From positions 150,019-214,018 of the forward strand of contig RFOD01000001.1 in NCBI GenBank assembly GCA_009926865.1: DNA of 64,000 nt, in the 5' to 3' direction. The notes beneath the pieces are model-generated. The model saw nothing but the letters and a program-made list of their open reading frames with translations. It did no database searches and had not been told where the DNA came from. Position 1 is the stretch's first letter, and the number at the start of each line of letters is the position of its first letter. This stretch comes from Gammaproteobacteria bacterium. Its GTDB lineage: Bacteria; Pseudomonadota; Gammaproteobacteria; Steroidobacterales; Steroidobacteraceae. A program made the translations under genes and the position numbers. This document shows, one piece after another, positions 58,447 to 64,000 of this stretch.

Positions 58447-59415
58447 CTAGCCGCGCTGGGCGCTCGCCAGACGCAGCGTTGAACGCGGCTCAGGCACACT
58501 TGCAAGCGATTCCCAAGACTCACAGGTTTTCCGAATGCCTGCCATCAAAGAATCTGCAAGCTCGCGCGCCGCAGGTGAAATCTGCACGGTGGCTGGCGTA
58601 ATCAACACATAATCGTGAGTCAGCTCGGGACCGATCAAGGGGTGCAGCTTACGTAGCCGACCATCGATATCGGCCTGACACAGTGTCCCTGGCAAAATTG
58701 CGCACCAATCGCTCTGCTCGACTAAATGGATCGTGGCCATGACCGAATCCATATCGATCGTTGCTGCCGGTTCAACACCCAAGGTTTCGAAATATAGATC
58801 GAGCTTACGTCGTCGCGCATTGCGCTCACTCGGACGAATGAGTTTCACCGGATCGAGATCACGCAAACTGACGGGCTCTAAATGCCGAGATGCAGTCTGT
58901 GTAGAGGTCACCAAAAATTCGCGATCCCGTGCGATATACGTCGCTCGGATCCCCGCAGCGTCTGTGGTGGGCGGCACGATGGCAAAATCCAATTGCTCTC
59001 GGCTGACCATCTCGATGAGTTCAACACTGTAGTCCTCGACCACATGCAGATCGACATAGGGCCACTCGGTCGCAAACTGCGCGAGCACCTCGGCCAGACT
59101 GGATCGCGCGAACGTGGGCATCACGCCCATACTGACCCGACCTGTGAATTCACCGCGAATCAGTCGCATTTCCTCACGCAAGCCATCGACTTGTCGCACG
59201 ACTTCCAAAGCATGCGTATAAAGTTTACGGCCTGCGGCCGTCGCCTCGACACCCCGCGGTGAGCGTTCAAATAAACGCGCACCAACACGCTCCTCCAGTT
59301 CTTTGATTTGCATACTCACGCCTGACTGCGTCGCGTGAATCCGCTCGGCGGCAGCTGTGAATGAGCGCTCCTGATAGACGGCGACAAAAGTCAAAATCTG
59401 TTGCAGCTTAATCAT
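58447..59415 (-). CDS. LysR-family regulator (CysB/Cbl-like N-terminus)
   Basis: HTH LQQILTFVAVYQERSFTAAAERIHATQSGVSMQIKELEERVGARLFERS. Confidence 0.93.
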   Translation of the reverse strand: MIKLQQILTFVAVYQERSFTAAAERIHATQSGVSMQIKELEERVGARLFERSPRGVEATAAGRKLYTHALEVVRQVDGLREEMRLIRGEFTGRVSMGVMPTFARSSLAEVLAQFATEWPYVDLHVVEDYSVELIEMVSREQLDFAIVPPTTDAAGIRATYIARDREFLVTSTQTASRHLEPVSLRDLDPVKLIRPSERNARRRKLDLYFETLGVEPAATIDMDSVMATIHLVEQSDWCAILPGTLCQADIDGRLRKLHPLIGPELTHDYVLITPATVQISPAARELADSLMAGIRKTCESWESLASVPEPRSTLRLASAQRG

Positions 59416-59525
59416 CGATTTGCCCCCGCTCCCCCCGGAGCTTCCTCTTTGCTGAACGTTCGACTCTGGTAGGCTTGGCGCGCGCGAGATCGCGCGGATA
59501 ATGGCTCATCGAGCTCGAGTCGACT

Positions 59526-60539
59526 ATGACAGGACCAAAGAATACGTTGTCGCCTTCGCGGCGTTTGCGCTGGCTGATCGTCGGTTATGGTCGCGTGGGT
59601 CGCTGTCATGCCGCCGCGATTAACCTCATTGATCACGCCGAACTCTGCGGCATCGTCACTCGTGAACCCGCTGGCTCGCTCAGTCTCCCCGCCGAAACAG
59701 CGCGAGGAACGTCGGTGTTCAGCAACCTGTCGCAGGCTTTGTCGGTCGCAAAACCCGATGCCGTGATTATTGCGACCCCGCACCACACGCACCGCGAGCT
59801 CGCGCTCGAAGCGCTCGAGGCAGGCGTTGCGGTGCTCTGCGAAAAACCGGCGGGCTGCTCGGCGAGTGACGCCGAAGCGCTGGTGGCCGCCGCGACACGT
59901 CAGCGCACACCGCTCGGCGTAGTCTTGAATCAAAGAGCGAACCCGCATTGCATTTGGTTGCAGCAACACATTGCACAAGGTGCGCTGCAGTGTGTGAACG
60001 TCAGCATCCGTGGCGCCCTCGGTCGAATGTCGGGATGGAATACCGAGGCCAAGCTGTCTGGCGGCGGCCTCTTGCGCACGGTCGGCATTCATTACCTCGA
60101 CCTGCTGCGTTATTTCTTTGGCGAGCCAGCACATATCAACGGGCAACTCGTTGACTCGACCGGTCAACGCGCAGGCGTGGATGACGTACTCGCGCTCTGC
60201 ACGCGTCATACCCCAGGGGGCCACCCCGTCCTCGCCACCCTCACCTTGAGTGCGACCGCCGAACGCGGCGCAGGACCCGTCGTGATGGAGATCGAAGCCA
60301 AAGAAGGTCGACTGCGGATGCGAGGCGCCGAGATTGAATGGGCAGAGGGTATCGAACCGCCTCCGCCCGCGCCCCCCGTGCCAGCAGGGCTTATCTATGG
60401 GCCCGGTCATCTTGGCATCCTGCAAGCGGCGAACGAAGAGTTGCTCGCGGGCGGCGACTTTCCGCTCTCGCTCGCGGATCATTTGCCGCTCTTGCGGCAA
60501 ATCGATGCACTCTATCGCACCCATGCTGCGACGCTCTGA
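59526..60539 (+). CDS. Gfo/Idh/MocA-family NAD(P)-dependent oxidoreductase
   Basis: LIVGYGRVGRCHAAAI, VIIATPHHTHRELALEALEAGVAVLCEKPAG. Confidence 0.92.
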   Translation: MTGPKNTLSPSRRLRWLIVGYGRVGRCHAAAINLIDHAELCGIVTREPAGSLSLPAETARGTSVFSNLSQALSVAKPDAVIIATPHHTHRELALEALEAGVAVLCEKPAGCSASDAEALVAAATRQRTPLGVVLNQRANPHCIWLQQHIAQGALQCVNVSIRGALGRMSGWNTEAKLSGGGLLRTVGIHYLDLLRYFFGEPAHINGQLVDSTGQRAGVDDVLALCTRHTPGGHPVLATLTLSATAERGAGPVVMEIEAKEGRLRMRGAEIEWAEGIEPPPPAPPVPAGLIYGPGHLGILQAANEELLAGGDFPLSLADHLPLLRQIDALYRTHAATL

Positions 60540-60550
60540 CGCGCAAGCGC

Positions 60551-61615
60551 TCACAACGATCCCTCAACGCGCCGCCACATCCGTAGCCCCTCGACACCGT
60601 GATCGCGCGATGCAATCGCCAAACCGATGCCACGCCGAGGATGCTCAAGGCAACTGTCATTCGACCAGCCGTAGTAATAAAGCCGATACTCACGCTCAGT
60701 GATCACTAGGCGCGGGTTCGCCACCCCTGCGCTATCCCACGCACCGCGGATACCCGGGGTGAACACCGGCTCGCGCCATAGACGACGCCAACGAATCAAA
60801 TCATCGCTCACGGCAACGCCGATGCTACGACGCTCACCGGTTTCGGACCGACCATCGCGGGCGGTGTAGACCATCCACCAACGCCCGACCTCTGGGAGCG
60901 GAGACGGCACGATATCGCGGGTAATGACCCCACCTGTCTCGTGCAAAGGGGGCTCACCTTCAAAGAAAGGCTCGGGAGTACGACGCCACTCTTTGCCATC
61001 CATGCTGCTTAGCATGCGCGTGCGGTAATAACGCCCCTGTCGATCGACCACGGTGTAGTGCAGCGTTAAGCGCTCTCCGTCATCCACTAATCCGGGGAAT
61101 CCCGCATAGACCTCATCGCCCTCAGGACCTGCGATGGCCCCCGCACCCACGCGGTTCCACGACACCCCATCCGTGCTGACGGCTAGCCCGATTCGTAATA
61201 CGTAGCCGCGTTCAGCATAGAGCGGCGCACAATCTTTGGGCGCCTCATCGTTACCCCCGAAATAGGCCATCCACCACGCGCCTCGCCAGTGGAGAACATC
61301 GCCCGTACCCACATGACGCGCATCAAAGGCAGCGCTATCCGCCTCGGTCGATCCCGATGCAGGTTCAAAGATCGCCGCCTCACGACCTTTGCCCTCTACT
61401 CTAGTAAATTGAGTACCGTCTTCGGAGTCTGCGAGAGCGATCGCGCCGGTACCGAAGGCTGGCGCCAACCCCGCTGCAAACCGCTGTGAACGCGCGTAGT
61501 ACCAAAGATACCAACGATTTTTATCGGCGTTCCAGCGAACTACGGGGCCACCCACACGCGCATCATCGCAACGCACGATCTTGGAAGGCTCGAGAATGCA
61601 GCCGCGATCAAACAC
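60551..61615 (-). CDS. Five-bladed beta-propeller glycosidase-like protein (GH43/GH32-like fold), GTG start
   Basis: GGPVVRWNADKNRWYLWYYAR; repeated Trp/Tyr-rich blades; ADSEDGTQFTRVEG, VSTDGVSWNRVG, SSMDGKEWRRTPEPFFEG. Confidence 0.7.
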   Translation of the reverse strand: MFDRGCILEPSKIVRCDDARVGGPVVRWNADKNRWYLWYYARSQRFAAGLAPAFGTGAIALADSEDGTQFTRVEGKGREAAIFEPASGSTEADSAAFDARHVGTGDVLHWRGAWWMAYFGGNDEAPKDCAPLYAERGYVLRIGLAVSTDGVSWNRVGAGAIAGPEGDEVYAGFPGLVDDGERLTLHYTVVDRQGRYYRTRMLSSMDGKEWRRTPEPFFEGEPPLHETGGVITRDIVPSPLPEVGRWWMVYTARDGRSETGERRSIGVAVSDDLIRWRRLWREPVFTPGIRGAWDSAGVANPRLVITEREYRLYYYGWSNDSCLEHPRRGIGLAIASRDHGVEGLRMWRRVEGSL

Positions 61616-61616
61616 G

Positions 61617-61904
61617 TTAGGGTTTCATGGACTTTAAGTGATCCACCGTGCGCGTATCGTTGAGAAACGGCGCATCAAGCACTTTCGCAAATACCGTGTT
61701 ACGCAAAGCCTCAAGGCTTGCGGCAAATTCCCCAGTCGGTACGTAGCGATCAAGCTGACCCGACTCGAGCAACCCACGCTCGGTCAACACACGCTCCATG
61801 ATCGCCATCCGATCACAGACGATCCAGTGCTCGGTGAGTAGCGCGTTGAGCATCCGCGCAAGCGCTTCGACATCACTACCCTGCAGATAACTGGATTCGC
61901 TCAT
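61617..61904 (-). CDS. Small conserved-looking protein of unknown function (95 aa)
   Basis: ORF tightly packed between two genes, overlapping the methyltransferase stop and 1 nt from the propeller start. Confidence 0.75.
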   Translation of the reverse strand: MSESSYLQGSDVEALARMLNALLTEHWIVCDRMAIMERVLTERGLLESGQLDRYVPTGEFAASLEALRNTVFAKVLDAPFLNDTRTVDHLKSMKP

Positions 61905-63025
61905 CGTGCCGCCTTACGTCCCCGAGTAATGTAGGGATAGCCTTGGTCGCCAAGCGCATACTCCTCAACGTCCACAAAACCCGCCTGCTGCAATTCTTTG
62001 GCCCAGTTCGCCACGCAGGCATCCGAGAACAAGGGCTCACCGCGGTGCCGCGTTTCCCAATCGAGCACGACCGCCTGAAAAGGCGACACCGCCCGAAAGG
62101 GAGGGGGATCGGAGATGACGAGCTCGCCGCCCGGCTGAAGAATCCGCAAGGCCTCGCGAAAGCTCGCCTGAGCGATCGGCAGGGTCATTTCATGCATGAG
62201 GGCGTACATGATGACGGCATCAAAGCTGTCATCCGACTCGCCCGTGTCACGTGCATCGCGTTGTTTGAATTGAACCGGCACGGCGCTACGCTCGGCCATC
62301 ACGTGACCGACACGTAATAAAAGTGGGGATAAATCACTGGCGACTTTGATGGCCGCTGGATGCAATCGATGAGCCGCCGCCATCGTAGAAAAGCCGCCAC
62401 ATCCCGGCTCATAAAGACGATGGATCTGTGGCGAGCGAAACTGACGCAGCGCAGCTTGACGCTGCTCGAGAATATCGTCGCCAACCTCCACCGCAGCATA
62501 CCCACCATGCCGAAAGACGTACGGACCGAGCGCAAAAGCGAGCACGGCGCCGTAGAGGTCATAGCCATCCCAGCCACCCGGCTCGAGATGCCACTCGACC
62601 TGCCCGTAATATTTAGGCCACTCCAAACCGGGCTCAAGCTCGAGCGACCCGAGTCGCTCACCCTCCGGTAACTCAAAGAATTTTTCAAACAAAGCACGAC
62701 GATCTTCGACTGCAGGGATCGCCCGATTAAAAATCTCCTCAGCGACAAAGCGCTGATGAAATCGCTCAATGCGATAGGCGCGAGAGCGTTCGGCGATCGC
62801 CCTCGCCTCTCGTAACCAATTGCGCCAAGCAGCCCGATCCGCATCGAGCGCGGGTGGTGATGGGACCTCGAACTGCTCAAACTGGGCACGCGCTCGCGCG
62901 CGAATCGACGATGATGAATGCCGCTGTAGCGACCCCAAGCCCTCGAGCGCTGCTCGGCCACGCTGAGCGAGCGCCACTTGTGAAACCGCGCCGGGCGCCG
63001 TGTCCAACCGAGTCAAGAATGTCAT
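61901..63025 (-). CDS. Class I SAM-dependent methyltransferase with about 190-aa N-terminal extension
   Basis: YEPGCGGFSTMAAAHRL, DLSPLLLRVGHVMA, DDSFDAVIMYALMHEMTLP, ALRILQPGGELVISDPPPF. Confidence 0.85.
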   Translation of the reverse strand: MTFLTRLDTAPGAVSQVALAQRGRAALEGLGSLQRHSSSSIRARARAQFEQFEVPSPPALDADRAAWRNWLREARAIAERSRAYRIERFHQRFVAEEIFNRAIPAVEDRRALFEKFFELPEGERLGSLELEPGLEWPKYYGQVEWHLEPGGWDGYDLYGAVLAFALGPYVFRHGGYAAVEVGDDILEQRQAALRQFRSPQIHRLYEPGCGGFSTMAAAHRLHPAAIKVASDLSPLLLRVGHVMAERSAVPVQFKQRDARDTGESDDSFDAVIMYALMHEMTLPIAQASFREALRILQPGGELVISDPPPFRAVSPFQAVVLDWETRHRGEPLFSDACVANWAKELQQAGFVDVEEYALGDQGYPYITRGRKAAR

Positions 63026-63079
63026 AACCCCCCTCGCGCATCGGTACCTGACAACCCCTGAACCCCGATCTTCGGACCC

Positions 63080-63095
63080 TGACACAATGGTGTCA
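63080..63095. promoter_or_regulatory. Perfect inverted repeat in methyltransferase/LysR divergent region
   Basis: TGACAC-AATG-GTGTCA. Confidence 0.6.
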
Positions 63096-63140
63096 AATTC
63101 AAGTAAATTGTGTTTTCTTGAGTTTTAGTCATAGCCAGCT

Positions 63141-64000
63141 ATGGACATTCAGCAATTACGACACTTCATCGCGATCGCGGAGACCGGCAGCCTCGTACGC
63201 GCCGCCGAACGCTGCGGCATTACGCAATCAGGCTTAACGCGTAGTCTGCAAGCGCTGGAAGCGAGCATTGAGCTACCCTTGTTTGAACGTCGTCGCAAAG
63301 GCGTCATTCTCAGCGAGTTCGGTCATGAGCTACTGCCGCGGGCAAGAGCGATCCTGAACGAACGCGATCGCGCGATGCAGGAGTTGCGGGCGACCCGCCG
63401 GCTAGAACGAGGCCAATTACGCATCGGCATCATGCCGAGTTTCAATTATTCTTTGGCGCCGGACTGGGCGGCGAGTTTTCTCGCGGCAAGCGACGGCGTG
63501 GACATGAGTATTGTCACCGGTACACATGACGAGCTTGCCGACAAACTCGAAAGCGCCGCCTTGCACTGTGCGCTCGTTCTCGCGCTCGAGCCTCGCGATC
63601 GTGAACTGCATTATCAAGCGCTGTTTGCTGCCGAAACGGGCGTGTTTGCAGCGCGCCATCATCCGCTTGCCCAACGCCGACACCTCAAACCGAGTGCGCT
63701 CCTCGACTACCCTTGGGCCCTCACCGAAAGCGTTGCGCTACGTACCGCGTTTGAGCAGTTTTTCCGTGAGCACACAGGTGAGGTTCCGCGCGTGCGCTTA
63801 ACCACGGCCTCGATCTCAATGCTCATTCAAAGTTTGCAGCGCTCTGAGCTCCTCTGCGTCCTGCCGCGCGACATGACGCATTCACCGGTCGTGCGCGACA
63901 GTCTGCGCTGCCTCGATGTGCCAGCACCCGCGGGGCGTGCACAAGCCTGGCTCGTCACTCGCAGTTCACCGCCTCCGGGCCCTGCCCTGCAACGGGCCAT
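63141..64000 (+). CDS. LysR-family regulator, partial (runs off window end)
   Basis: MDIQQLRHFIAIAETGSLVRAAERCGITQSGLTRSLQALEASIELPLFERRRKG. Confidence 0.95.
   Translation, partial: MDIQQLRHFIAIAETGSLVRAAERCGITQSGLTRSLQALEASIELPLFERRRKGVILSEFGHELLPRARAILNERDRAMQELRATRRLERGQLRIGIMPSFNYSLAPDWAASFLAASDGVDMSIVTGTHDELADKLESAALHCALVLALEPRDRELHYQALFAAETGVFAARHHPLAQRRHLKPSALLDYPWALTESVALRTAFEQFFREHTGEVPRVRLTTASISMLIQSLQRSELLCVLPRDMTHSPVVRDSLRCLDVPAPAGRAQAWLVTRSSPPPGPALQRA

Noticed and set aside
59412-60554. 380-aa minus-strand ORF covering the Gfo/Idh/MocA gene
   Set aside because: Antisense shadow of a clearly recognisable Rossmann oxidoreductase on the plus strand; composition atypical, no family motifs
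62299-62961. 220-aa ORF overlapping the methyltransferase on the same strand, different frame
   Set aside because: Arg/Ser-rich frame-shadow of the methyltransferase gene, which has clear SAM motifs
1-64000. CRISPR arrays, IS elements, prophage
   Set aside because: No regularly spaced repeats, transposases, integrases or phage structural genes seen on reading the window

Overview
The window is a GC-rich gammaproteobacterial chromosome segment, about 95% coding and mostly conserved housekeeping. On the minus strand it carries rbfA(partial)-infB-nusA-rimP behind a structured leader, nuoA-N, secG-tpiA-glmM-folP-ftsH, greA-carB-carA, dapB, and dnaJ-dnaK-grpE-hrcA. On the plus strand it carries yhbY, nadK-recN, bamE and smpB, with fur, rnfH and ratA opposing. 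There are two tRNA genes, initiator Met and Leu(GAG). Three accessory regions stand out. (i) 5-10 kb holds a THI5/NMT1-type ABC transporter co-directional with a secreted S9 peptidase. (ii) 12.7-22 kb is a sugar-utilisation locus (glk, LacI regulator, GH3, TonB receptor, SSS symporter) with candidate LacI operators. (iii) 58.4-64 kb has two LysR regulators flanking a Gfo/Idh/MocA oxidoreductase and a coupled operon of methyltransferase, 95-aa orphan protein and beta-propeller hydrolase-like protein. Region (iii) is the best candidate for an undescribed pathway. Three conserved genes (nuoL, GH3, TonB receptor) carry short deletion-type frameshifts inside conserved motifs. No CRISPR arrays, phage or IS elements were seen. 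All family calls come from reading the sequence; no database search was run.
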